DNA of 64,000 bases from contig JAEZRV010000065.1 of NCBI GenBank assembly GCA_023444055.1, positions 1 through 64,000 on the forward strand, written 5' to 3'. The notes beneath the pieces were generated by a model that was given only the letters and a program-made list of their open reading frames with translations, was not told the DNA's origin and ran no database searches. This DNA is from Bacillota bacterium. Lineage in GTDB: Bacteria; Bacillota; Clostridia; Acetivibrionales; DSM-1351. A program made the translations under genes and the position numbers. The number at the start of each line of letters is the position of its first letter. Position 1 is the first letter of the stretch. Below are positions 26,901 to 33,871 of the stretch, piece after piece.

Positions 26901-29576
26901 AGCAAGCTCAATATGAAGGACTTTAATAAGAATGAGGTAAATGGAGCAGTTACAATAAAAGACATTATTGACTATGTGGAAGAAATAAAAGAAAATGGTG
27001 GAAAAAATGAAACTGGGTCTGGCTCTATAGAACAAAAAAAATCATCAAATCTTATATGGCAAGAACCAAAACTCATTGAGCAGGAATTACCTGAAAAAGA
27101 TTTTGACATTAAGTCTAAAAATGTATGCATCATTGGAGATAATGAGACCTTTGTTAGCAAGATTTGTGACAATTTAACAGAAAAAGCTAATACCATATTC
27201 ACATTTGTATTTAATGCAAAACAATCAGAGGAAGAGATAGAGAAGGCCGCAAAAGAATGTGTATCTAAGCCTATAGATGTAATAATAGATTGCTCACACT
27301 TAGGAAATGATACGAATTTTAATACTCTAAGCTTGGAAGAACAGAAATCTATTCTTCAGTTAAGTGGAAAGGCAAGATTTATATTTTATAAGGTAGCTGC
27401 TGAGCATATAAAGGACTTATCTCTCAGAATTTTATGTGCGGTATCCATTGACGGAGGAATGGGTTACATAGATAGACCTGTTCAAGAAATTGATCCATCT
27501 TTTGGAGCAATAACAGGTTTTTATAAGGGTTTGAAAAGGGAATGGAAGAACTGTAGTATTAAGGTAGCTGACTTTGAAAAGCAAATTGTACATGACACAG
27601 ATGTTTTTTTGGCAGATATAATTAATGAGATTGAGTCCTCCGGTTTTGATTACGAAATTGCATATAATTCTGATAAGAGATTTGTTGTCAGGATAGGTAA
27701 TTTTAATGAAACTCAGCTAGAGCCCACCAGTTTGACTGACAGCTTGAAAGATTTTAAATGCAGTTGTGAAAACGGTAGTGAACCGGTTAATGCACATTTT
27801 TTAATAACTGGTGGAGCACTGGGTATTACAGCGGAGATTACTAAAGAGATTAATAAAAAATATAAAGGTGATTTCACAATATTAGGAAGAACAGAGCTAC
27901 CAAAAGAGATTGAGGAACTGGCTCAACTAAATGAACAGCAATTAAATGACAAGAAGCTCGAAATACAAGAAAGGTTGGCTAAAACTCATAAAAAGGTCAC
28001 GCCAGTACTCATTCAAGCTGAATTTGAAAAGCTAACAAAAGCTATAGAGATTTATAATATGCTTGAAGGTATGAAATCATCGGGTAATAGCATAACTTAT
28101 ATTGGATGTGATGTAAGGAATGAGAAATCTGTAAAAAAAGCAATTGATAAGGCTATAAAGAAGCATGGTGCTGTTAATTGTTTAATTCATGCAGCAGGTA
28201 TTGATAGAAGCCATTTTATTAAGCAGAAATCAATTAAAGAATTTGAGGATGTATTTGATACAAAGGTATTGGGTGTATGTAATATTTTAAAATACTGTGA
28301 TAAGGAAGAATTAAAAGAAGTATATCTGTTTTCTTCAATATCAGGACGTTTTGGGAATGAAGCACAACTTGATTATTGTGCAGCAAACAGCTTTCTAAAT
28401 TTATTGGCAAAATCATTAAAAACTAAAAATACTGCTATTAATGCTGTAAGTATTGTATGGGCAGGGTGGAAAGATATCGGAATAGCAGCAAGAAACGAGT
28501 ACCTTAAGCAGAATGCTTCAAAGTTAGGGATAAAGCTAATAGATACGGAATCTGGTGTAGCTGGATTCATTAAGTTATTGGAAAGTAAAATGGATATTAG
28601 TGAAGTTATTCTCAGCAATGGGCTTGAGAATTTGGCTGACCCACAGTTATTTATTAATGAGTTATATGATGCAATACTAATTGATAGAGTTGATAGGGAA
28701 GGAAGCCGTATAACTAGAGCTTATAAAACATTCTCAGTAAGTAAGGATGCATTGATTGATCAGCATAGACTCAGAAATGTGCCACTATTACCAGCTGCTT
28801 GTATTATGGAGCTCTGCACTGAGTACTATGTGCTACAGTCTGGTAAGAAGGATAGATATTGCTTACGCAATATGGAGTTTGTAAATCCATTTAAACTATT
28901 CCATGACAAGGATAGAGAGATATTCATTGATGGTAAGCATGAAAATGAAGGCTGGAAGATGTCAGTTCATTCTTACTTTAAACCGCAAAAGATGGGTGCT
29001 GAGGCTTTAATTACTCACGGAGGCATGTACGTGTCGGACAAATTTGAGGATTATGAGGACATGAATCCATTAAACTGGGGATGGGTGAATAGCAGTGAAT
29101 TTACCATTACTAGCAAAATTAATTTGAAGGATATTTTGCTTGATAAGTTTGGAAATCAGATTTTAAGCTTGGGGGCATTGTATTGGAGGATGGGAGAAAC
29201 AGAAGAATTAAGGGAAAAAGATAAATTCTTCAATAACGAAAGGGGTGTTATTTTCCCAGAGTTATTCCCAACTGAACAAATACATAACAAGAATTACCCT
29301 CTTGATGAGCTACTTATAAATCCTTGCTTTATTGATGCAATGTATCAAGGTGCGGCTCAGGACTGTGTTACAAGGAAGAAGAATATATATTTACCGTGGA
29401 AGGTTGAAGAATTTGGAATACTAAAGGTTCCTAAAAAAGATGGTTTCTTTAGGGTGTTTGCAGAAGCAGTGGCTGAGGAAGAAGAGTATCGCACATACCG
29501 AATTGCGATATTAGATGAGAAAGATGAACTATGCAGCTATGCTAGAAATGCTACTTTCAGACTCATTAACCAGTAA
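20931..29576 (+). CDS. PfaA-like iterative megasynthase: KS-AT-KS-ACP x4-KR-DH
   Basis: This 2881-residue protein is related by motif to PUFA synthase subunit PfaA. KS1 (about 8-480) has Cys222 in DAACASS, His356 in EAHGTGT and His397 in NIGHLRSAAG. The AT (about 610-900) has VLFPGQASQ and Ser708 in GHSLGE. KS2 (about 1000-1490) also keeps Cys1256, His1404 and His1444. Four carrier repeats follow: three read ADLGIDTVKQATI with Thr1641, Thr1757 and Thr1875 in place of the phosphopantetheine Ser, and the fourth reads DLDLDESKISEI (Ser1980, shifted by one). The KR (about 2050-2590) has TGGALGIT, Ser2469 and Tyr2482 (YCAAN). The DH (about 2600-2881) has His2612 in HRLRNVPLLP and Asp2802 in DAMYQ. 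There is no enoyl reductase or thioesterase. The start is GTG after GGGGG. It probably makes a partly reduced, unsaturated or hydroxylated acyl chain. Confidence 0.9.
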   Translation: MANYNYSESGIAVVGIGGVFPDAADISQFWNNILNKKVSIKKIPNEIINSEIFYCPDLYGKVDKKDKTYTNVAGLVDHKAYINSSFKHKIPPAVAEHMDRNQLATIYCVDQALESMRENALPKERTAVILGNGLPGIKYDQILKRMSFQEIEYYLKNNALVQGKFSPDELNEVINKLRNEFLKGTIQITEDSSPGVLPNIVAGRITNVFDLWGPAFTVDAACASSLAAISCGVEGLINREYDAVIAGAADVSVLAPGLSLFSGINALSPDGSYPFDSRANGFVIGAGAGVFILKRLGDAIQNKDNILAVISGYGRASDGKGKYIAAPSEEGQIRAIEMSTKMTGYSVDTIEMLEAHGTGTPVGDPAEVSALKKAFSKLGCSKKEYCGIGSVKSNIGHLRSAAGVPGVLKAVLALNNKILPPTANLQEINPKLKLEGSPFYVLRDGKQWNANSSHPRRASVSAFGFGGADYHISLEEFREEFVGKSYNIPYSIHNNQSITSTVSAQSKVDSIQEVVLFAADTIDMLKEEYDKFINQAELNIEQGFSKLVFQNNSTVCYGRNLRLALMACNVDDLKKRWNTFIKLYESERVGNSDELLLSGISFGTGEEINPEQIAVLFPGQASQYANMEKDLYDSYPTFKSAYDSFDAIWQSKYENKISSMVFGENTDKINETLKETQNTHPAIFISSYCMYKLFKDMGLEAGYMVGHSLGEISALAANGMMSFRDAANLVGIRGYSFAEIPENERGKMVSIKGSQDEVEKLLERIGLKIYVANINSPTQIAVGGDAEEIKKLVEVLEKEKVTHTVLNVSHAFHSPLIKSAAENFYNDIKDIKFKAGNTKVMANHLVEYYPQNSDTANIPQMLREQITNPVRFVDSINKLYNDGVRLFVEIGPGNVLSNLTKDILSGKDIKVITSNLKKKNDIECMNKAVGELFAAGVHIQVLSPIDRVSEVQIVQAESKANIEKTTAVSESIKTTDIPASNLTYNTDKPAYNISANTLPTKKLVYSGVSIGLPGTYKKIFSDENFDLLFEGRNLIERLTDDERLSMAELNITRLVKSEQGSEFKTLSSINEVIALAGKFGNLDMDEYLVDVDIQKQMTKTVCAAVAAGYEALADAGIPLVKERKVTSNGSILEGRYLLPEEMRESTGIIFANGFPMVEPFIQEVSKFVAYKFGKKSRQEMIGFYEQIICHTSDYSVKKKLADWFTLNYSRLSDCSGEEDIYRFNSDFMSQVASQANNRLAQFIGASGPNFQINAACSSTAYAISLAEDMIRAGRAERMIIIGADNASSKESIKWLGGGFLSAGAATTSEDLYSAAIPFDNRRNGMIIGAGAVGLVIEKEEVVEARGMSGICSIVGTHAFNMAGHQTKIDAEKFSEELEKFISKMERENGFSRTQIAQNTVYFSHETYTPKKGGCSQTEKFSLEKVFGNAYRDILICNTKGMTGHTMGGSIEEAVAAKSLQYQKVPPIVNYLVPDPELAGLKLSEGGNYQFDYALRCVAGFGGQGNYILLKSLTVGDNRIVNNSKYDQWLKTINSSNDSVLCKDGRLLVLKSEKGKDGIKDKALAESTEIIKQNNAHITNSDVASATANIRTEVRGTATNSIMPDKKNIIDIILDIFSEVTKYPKDMLDLDMEMEADLGIDTVKQATIFSMVWEKFGIEREEGQSITNYPTIGQIIDLAYSKMTDGTAYNTQEPDNQQKSSENVSGGLDAVSAIGEVKFLSKDTVKSEVLNVISEISKYPTDMLDLDMEMEADLGIDTVKQATIISILWDKYAIKREEGQSITNYPTIGQVIDLIYSKLPSSTVQSVVILGDEQKDNKLLSNTATTTPLIDSQKGNGISKDKIQSEVLEVISEISKYPTDMLDISMEMEADLGIDTVKQATIISTLSEKYDIQREEWPHVSELLKIESVIDHLYNILNSRLNIDSLSETALDEVASTTVFEDTSATIDDVIVHAIAKYTAYPVEMLTLDMEIEQDLDLDESKISEILSDIKSKLNMKDFNKNEVNGAVTIKDIIDYVEEIKENGGKNETGSGSIEQKKSSNLIWQEPKLIEQELPEKDFDIKSKNVCIIGDNETFVSKICDNLTEKANTIFTFVFNAKQSEEEIEKAAKECVSKPIDVIIDCSHLGNDTNFNTLSLEEQKSILQLSGKARFIFYKVAAEHIKDLSLRILCAVSIDGGMGYIDRPVQEIDPSFGAITGFYKGLKREWKNCSIKVADFEKQIVHDTDVFLADIINEIESSGFDYEIAYNSDKRFVVRIGNFNETQLEPTSLTDSLKDFKCSCENGSEPVNAHFLITGGALGITAEITKEINKKYKGDFTILGRTELPKEIEELAQLNEQQLNDKKLEIQERLAKTHKKVTPVLIQAEFEKLTKAIEIYNMLEGMKSSGNSITYIGCDVRNEKSVKKAIDKAIKKHGAVNCLIHAAGIDRSHFIKQKSIKEFEDVFDTKVLGVCNILKYCDKEELKEVYLFSSISGRFGNEAQLDYCAANSFLNLLAKSLKTKNTAINAVSIVWAGWKDIGIAARNEYLKQNASKLGIKLIDTESGVAGFIKLLESKMDISEVILSNGLENLADPQLFINELYDAILIDRVDREGSRITRAYKTFSVSKDALIDQHRLRNVPLLPAACIMELCTEYYVLQSGKKDRYCLRNMEFVNPFKLFHDKDREIFIDGKHENEGWKMSVHSYFKPQKMGAEALITHGGMYVSDKFEDYEDMNPLNWGWVNSSEFTITSKINLKDILLDKFGNQILSLGALYWRMGETEELREKDKFFNNERGVIFPELFPTEQIHNKNYPLDELLINPCFIDAMYQGAAQDCVTRKKNIYLPWKVEEFGILKVPKKDGFFRVFAEAVAEEEEYRTYRIAILDEKDELCSYARNATFRLINQ

Positions 29577-29624
29577 AAGTTATGAATTTTATATATGTAA
29601 GTTATTAAATACAATATTAAGGTG

Positions 29625-29659
29625 ATACCCTTGTGAAAAGTTTATGATGGCAAGGGTAT
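29625..29659 (+). terminator. hairpin after the megasynthase gene
   Basis: ATACCCTTG (29625-29633) pairs with CAAGGGTAT (29651-29659), and flanking AAGG/CCTT extend the stem with small bulges. It lies about 50 bp past the stop codon. A U-run is missing, so it may attenuate or stabilise the transcript rather than end it before the PPTase gene. Confidence 0.5.
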
Positions 29660-29775
29660 TTGCCTTATAATTGAAATTTTATTATTGTACTAAAAATGCA
29701 TATTTTTAGAGCAGATTTTGTTACTGTTTGAAGCTTTATTATTAGCTGTTTTTTGCTAGATTAGGGAGAGAAGGC

Positions 29776-30537
29776 ATGGAATATGAATTGGTTGAAACAG
29801 AATTGAGAAATTTCCTGCAGAATGCTTCTGATAAATTTGATTTTAGTTATGAAATTATTAATATTAGGAAATTTATGAGAGATGTATTTAATAGAGACGG
29901 AGATTTATTGTCTAATTTCTCTAATATTGAAAAGATATATATAGATAAATATACAAATCCAAAAAAACGGATACAGTGGATGGCTGGCAGATATGCTGGT
30001 AAAAAGGCTTTAAAAAAGATAATACCAATAGTGGATAATAAATCTGATCCTGGGTGTGTGGGTTTTAACCAAATCAGTATTTTAAGTGGATTAAATTCCG
30101 CACCATATATTAAAGAATACCCACATTTAAATATCTCAATTTCCCACTCTTATCCATATTGTATAACGGTAGTATCTAAACATCTGTTAGGTGTGGATAT
30201 TGAAAATACAATTAGTATAGCTGAGCCAATGCTAAAGCATTTCTATACTGCTAATGAAATTAATGAGATAAATAGAATGAAAATATCTGGTGATATAGTT
30301 AAATTAAATAATAAAGAGAATGAGTGTAAGGCAAATTGCCTATCTACAATATATTGGACTAGGAAAGAAGCTATTTCTAAACTTCAGAAGTGTGGAATGA
30401 ATTTAGATTTCCGTGAAATTGACACAGTATTTGATGTGACAAAGCTAAAAGGTGTTCCGATTGAAAATGTAAGAACAGTCTCAATTCAGAACATATATTG
30501 TTCATTATCACTTGCATTTGAGGAGAGATTTGATTGA
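29776..30537 (+). CDS. Sfp-type 4'-phosphopantetheinyl transferase
   Basis: These enzymes move phosphopantetheine from CoA onto carrier proteins. The 253-residue protein, of Sfp-like length, has the expected motifs: RIQWMAGRYAGKKALKK (P1/P2 region), ISISHSYPYCITVVS, LLGVDIENTISI with the metal-binding Asp and Glu, and YWTRKEAISKLQKCGM, the W-x-x-KEA-x-x-K signature. GGGAGAG precedes the ATG. It follows the megasynthase on the same strand, so it is very probably dedicated to it or to the discrete ACP. If the Thr-type ACP repeats of the megasynthase are modified at all, this enzyme would have to accept threonine, which would be unusual. Confidence 0.9.
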   Translation: MEYELVETELRNFLQNASDKFDFSYEIINIRKFMRDVFNRDGDLLSNFSNIEKIYIDKYTNPKKRIQWMAGRYAGKKALKKIIPIVDNKSDPGCVGFNQISILSGLNSAPYIKEYPHLNISISHSYPYCITVVSKHLLGVDIENTISIAEPMLKHFYTANEINEINRMKISGDIVKLNNKENECKANCLSTIYWTRKEAISKLQKCGMNLDFREIDTVFDVTKLKGVPIENVRTVSIQNIYCSLSLAFEERFD

Positions 30538-30610
30538 GAACCACAAAAAACAAAGAAATCCACACTTATAGATAATTATTTTTGTACCCAAAGTGGATCT
30601 GGAGGTTAAC

Positions 30611-31576
30611 ATGAATGAACAAAGCTCGCGCTATGTGGATAATATTGCAATTAATAAGATAATAGAGACTAAGCTGTCAAAAGTAAGTCATTCACCAAAG
30701 AATAGCCGTTTTAAATTAATAGAAGGGTATCCTTTTGAGGATTTAGACAGGACAAATATTAATGCTCTTGAATTTAGATATATTGAAGAAGACAATCAAG
30801 AAAAACTTATCTTCAAGTCATTTATACATACATCCAATGATGAAAATGATACTGTCAGCGTTATAGTATATGATGCTCAAAACGCTGTTGGAAATGTTGT
30901 TTTTGTACATGGCTTATACGAGGATAATTTAAGTATTTATCAGTTTCTGATCAAAATGCTTAATAATCTAGGGCTGAATGTGTATTTAATGATGCTACCA
31001 TATCACTATGACAGAAAGCCTGAAAAGAGTGTGTTTAGTGGAGAATATTTCTGGAGCGCAGATATAGCGAGATCTCAATGGTCATTAAAGCAAGCAGTAT
31101 ATGATTTATATGCGACTTATAGAATTGTATGTGATAAAAGCGACTTGCCTTCGTGCATAACAGGTTTTAGTATGGGCGGTTGTGTTTCAATGATTTTAGC
31201 ATCAGTTTGTAAAGATATTGACAATTTATTTATTATTAATTCTGTAAGTATCCTATCAAAATTGACGTGGGAAAGTAAGTTGCTTGTAAACATAAAAAAT
31301 GAACTATGTAACAGTGGCTACTGTTTTGAAGACGTGAAAAATGCATTGATTGATTTTGAACCTTTAACCAGGCAGAACAACTATTTGCGTGAAAAGAATG
31401 TATCACTTGCATATGGACTCTATGATCAAATAGTACTTCAAGAAGACTATGAACATCTTATCAATAACTTGGATTTTAAAAATATAATTAAGTGCAGTGC
31501 AGGTCATTTAAATATACTCAGAGTTCCAAGACTTGCTAATGATATACTATCTACTTTTAGTCATATAAAGAAATAA
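30611..31576 (+). CDS. alpha/beta hydrolase, possible chain-releasing thioesterase
   Basis: The 321-residue protein has an alpha/beta-hydrolase core: NVVFVHGLYEDNLSIYQFL (oxyanion region), MLPYHYDRKP, the nucleophile elbow TGFSMGGCVSM with Ser, YGLYDQIV with a candidate acidic residue, and CSAGHLNIL with the catalytic His. The start is ATG 30611, with GGAGG 5 nt upstream; an in-frame GTG at 30593 has no ribosome site. Last gene of the lipid/polyketide cluster. Since the megasynthase carries no thioesterase domain, releasing the product by hydrolysis or transfer is a reasonable role, but nothing in the sequence fixes the substrate. The first 75 residues have no recognised domain. Confidence 0.75.
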   Translation: MNEQSSRYVDNIAINKIIETKLSKVSHSPKNSRFKLIEGYPFEDLDRTNINALEFRYIEEDNQEKLIFKSFIHTSNDENDTVSVIVYDAQNAVGNVVFVHGLYEDNLSIYQFLIKMLNNLGLNVYLMMLPYHYDRKPEKSVFSGEYFWSADIARSQWSLKQAVYDLYATYRIVCDKSDLPSCITGFSMGGCVSMILASVCKDIDNLFIINSVSILSKLTWESKLLVNIKNELCNSGYCFEDVKNALIDFEPLTRQNNYLREKNVSLAYGLYDQIVLQEDYEHLINNLDFKNIIKCSAGHLNILRVPRLANDILSTFSHIKK

Positions 31577-32038
31577 ATTTCTAAATACAAGTGAGGCTGC
31601 TGTAAAATAATTCTTAACCACATTATATATTTATCGGTTAAAAACAGATGCGATATATAGTTATTAAGATGCATTTTGCGACAGTCTCTTTTATTTTGAG
31701 AGCATATTTCTGCAAGAGCAGATATTCTTTAAATCATTTACTTAAAAAAATTCATTGCTAAATTTAGAATTTCCTAGTGTGATTATAAGAGTTTACCCCA
31801 GATTTCATAACCACAAAAAATATTATCATACCATAATACTACAAATTGTGACATAATAAACCAAATAACATAATATAAAATTAAATACGCTAAAATATGT
31901 TTGGAAAAATGAGGTGTTGTGCATATGAATGAACTATAATATAATAGATATTATCTAATTATGTCGATTATTAGCATAATATGGGTTGTGCATGTTGCTA
32001 ATATATCAAATAACTTTAATCACAAGGAGTGACATTTT
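31577..32038. other. Intergenic region before the chemoreceptor gene
   Basis: This 460-bp AT-rich gap has no gene. Its left part is the imperfect inverted repeat at 31591-31692. The remainder must hold the chemoreceptor promoter, but I recognise only the AAGGAGT ribosome site at 32024-32030. Confidence 0.5.
31591..31692 (+). repeat. long imperfect inverted repeat, terminator or small mobile repeat
   Basis: The left side (GTGAGGCTGCTGTAAAAT, then CTTAA) and the right side (TTAAG, then ATTTTGCGACAGTCTC) can pair in steps across about 100 bp, and TTTT follows. It ends the lipid/polyketide cluster, so it may be its terminator. Its size and modular arms would also fit a palindromic MITE-like element. 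Confidence 0.45.
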
Positions 32039-33529
32039 ATGAAGAATGTGATAAACGCTGTAGATGGATATGATATAAATCGTGTAAACAAGGTAAATAT
32101 AGTTATAACCTGGGGTGTTGTAATGGCTCTAATGATTCAGGCGTTTCTAACTGAAACTCTAAATATGGCAATTAGTTATTCATTACAAGCATTACCAGTA
32201 GGGGTGCTTTCTACATTGTTATATTTTATACCTATGAAAAAGTTTATAAAGTCAATGATTTTTGGCTTAGTACCGGTCATATCGATTTCAGCACTCATTG
32301 CTACAGATAGGTTTGCTCTTGATTTCCATTATATATATTCTCTTTCAGCAGCTATGATTGCATTGTATTTCAATCGCAAGCTTTTAATTGCTTTTGGAAC
32401 AATAGTAGATGTCGCTATGGTTTCTCTGTATTTTCTAAATGCAGCGAATTTTTTAGGTATGAATAATACACCATCTACTATGGTTAGCATTATGATTAAT
32501 TATAATGCTACTATTCTAGCTCTATATTTCCTGACTAAATGGGGTAGAGACTTAATTGATACAAGTAATAAAAAAAGAGAGGAAGCTGATTTGCTTCTTA
32601 ATAAGATACAAGATTCCTTTGTAAAGATTGAAAAAGGAACAGATATATTGAATGAAAATATAAGTTTAGTAAATAGTAATATAAAAATAACGTCAGAGGC
32701 AAGTGCAAAAGTAACAAATGCGATGAACGAGATGTCTAAGGCTATACAGGACGAAGCAAGAAGTATTTATGAGACAAATGAAAAAATGACTGATTCTATT
32801 GAACTGGTTAATGATACAAGAGGCTATGCAACAATTCTTTCTGAAAAATCTAATAATATGGAACATGATGTAATAAATGGTAGCACTAAGTTAGAAGAAA
32901 TGGAGAAACACAACGTAATTATTAGTAATTCTGTCGGTTCTGCATTGACGACTGTAACCGATCTGCAGCAGAGCATGGGTCAAGTAAATACAGCTTTAGA
33001 AGAGATTACCGAGATTACAGAACAAATTAATTTGCTTTCATTAAATGCGGCAATTGAAGCAGCTAGGGCAGGTGAATATGGAAGAGGTTTTGCAGTAGTA
33101 TCTGAAGAGGTACGTAAACTGGCGGATAAGAGCAAAGAAACTGCAGATAAAATCGGTAAAATAATAGTAGATGTAACACATAAATCAAAGGAAACATTAG
33201 ACAAAGTATCCTTAGGAGATAATGCAGTAAAACAGGGTAATAACATATTGGAAGAAGTTAACACATACTTTGGACAAATGAAGAGTGCAATCAATCAAAC
33301 AAACAGTTATATATCAAAAAGCATACAGGGAACAAACCAAATGGCTGAAAAATTCTTAGAGATTCAAGGGCGCATAGAAAATATTGCTGGTATATCAGAG
33401 GAGAATTCAGCTTATATAGAAGAAGTATTGTCTACAGTAGAAAGTGAAAACAATGGAATAATTGAAATATCAGAATCAATGGAAAAAATCAGTAGTTTAA
33501 GTAATGATTTAAGGAAAATGATTGATTAA
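32039..33529 (+). CDS. methyl-accepting chemotaxis protein with a membrane-embedded N-terminus
   Basis: The N-terminal 170 residues form about six hydrophobic segments (for example VVMALMIQAFL, LPVGVLSTLLYFI, MIFGLVPVISISALI) with almost no extracytoplasmic loop, so the sensor is probably the membrane bundle itself rather than a periplasmic-type domain. The cytoplasmic part is a coiled coil with the conserved MCP hairpin tip EQINLLSLNAAIEAARAG (about 327-345) and GFAVVSEEVRKLADKS. It would signal to CheA/CheW or a related kinase; the stimulus is unknown. The AAGGAGT site precedes the ATG, and a clear terminator follows. It is monocistronic and not evidently linked to its neighbours. Confidence 0.9.
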   Translation: MKNVINAVDGYDINRVNKVNIVITWGVVMALMIQAFLTETLNMAISYSLQALPVGVLSTLLYFIPMKKFIKSMIFGLVPVISISALIATDRFALDFHYIYSLSAAMIALYFNRKLLIAFGTIVDVAMVSLYFLNAANFLGMNNTPSTMVSIMINYNATILALYFLTKWGRDLIDTSNKKREEADLLLNKIQDSFVKIEKGTDILNENISLVNSNIKITSEASAKVTNAMNEMSKAIQDEARSIYETNEKMTDSIELVNDTRGYATILSEKSNNMEHDVINGSTKLEEMEKHNVIISNSVGSALTTVTDLQQSMGQVNTALEEITEITEQINLLSLNAAIEAARAGEYGRGFAVVSEEVRKLADKSKETADKIGKIIVDVTHKSKETLDKVSLGDNAVKQGNNILEEVNTYFGQMKSAINQTNSYISKSIQGTNQMAEKFLEIQGRIENIAGISEENSAYIEEVLSTVESENNGIIEISESMEKISSLSNDLRKMID

Positions 33530-33572
33530 TTTTAAAGAAAGGTAATGAATAAATTTATAAAATTAAGTATAA

Positions 33573-33599
33573 GGGGCTGCCACCACAGCCTCTTTTTTT
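33573..33599 (+). terminator. Rho-independent terminator of the chemoreceptor gene
   Basis: GGGGCTG (33573-33579) pairs with CAGCCTC (33586-33592) around a 6-nt loop and is followed at once by seven T. It lies 44 bp past the stop codon. Confidence 0.85.
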
Positions 33600-33769
33600 C
33601 TGTAAAATCTGGTACGCTGCTTTTTTGTTATTGACATAAAGTAAACATGGAACTTTTTCTGATAAAAACTAAACTTAAATACATGAGTAAAGCGGAAGGC
33701 AAGATATATATTGTAACTTTTAGGAAATCAAAAATAGTCGCTAAATGTCGAAAATAATTTGTTTTTGTA

Positions 33770-33798
33770 TTGACAGCTTATGTAGAATGTTTTAATAT
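33770..33798 (+). promoter_or_regulatory. SigA promoter of the lacI-type operon
   Basis: TTGACA (33770-33775) and TAATAT (33793-33798) are separated by exactly 17 bp, close to the ideal housekeeping promoter. Transcription would start near 33805, just before the palindromic operator. Confidence 0.8.
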
Positions 33799-33814
33799 TG
33801 AATTAAACGATTAC

Positions 33815-33828
33815 CGTAAACGTTTACG
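33815..33828. promoter_or_regulatory. LacI-family operator CGTAAACGTTTACG
   Basis: This is a perfect 14-bp palindrome with the central CG typical of LacI/CcpA-family operators. It sits about 10 bp after the predicted transcription start and about 45 bp before the regulator start, so the regulator very likely represses its own operon by road-block. Confidence 0.75.
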
Positions 33829-33871
33829 CATAATTAATGTAGATAGTAAAGTAAGGGAGATGATAGTAAAA

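Noticed and set aside
31920..31945. Short leader peptide ATGAATGAACTATAA with GAGGTG upstream
   Set aside because: It encodes only four residues before the stop, and nothing links it to attenuation of the chemoreceptor gene.
33770..33871. N-terminal extension of the LacI regulator from TTG 33770
   Set aside because: The TTG is the -35 box TTGACA and the extension contains the -10 and the operator; family proteins start at the later GTG.
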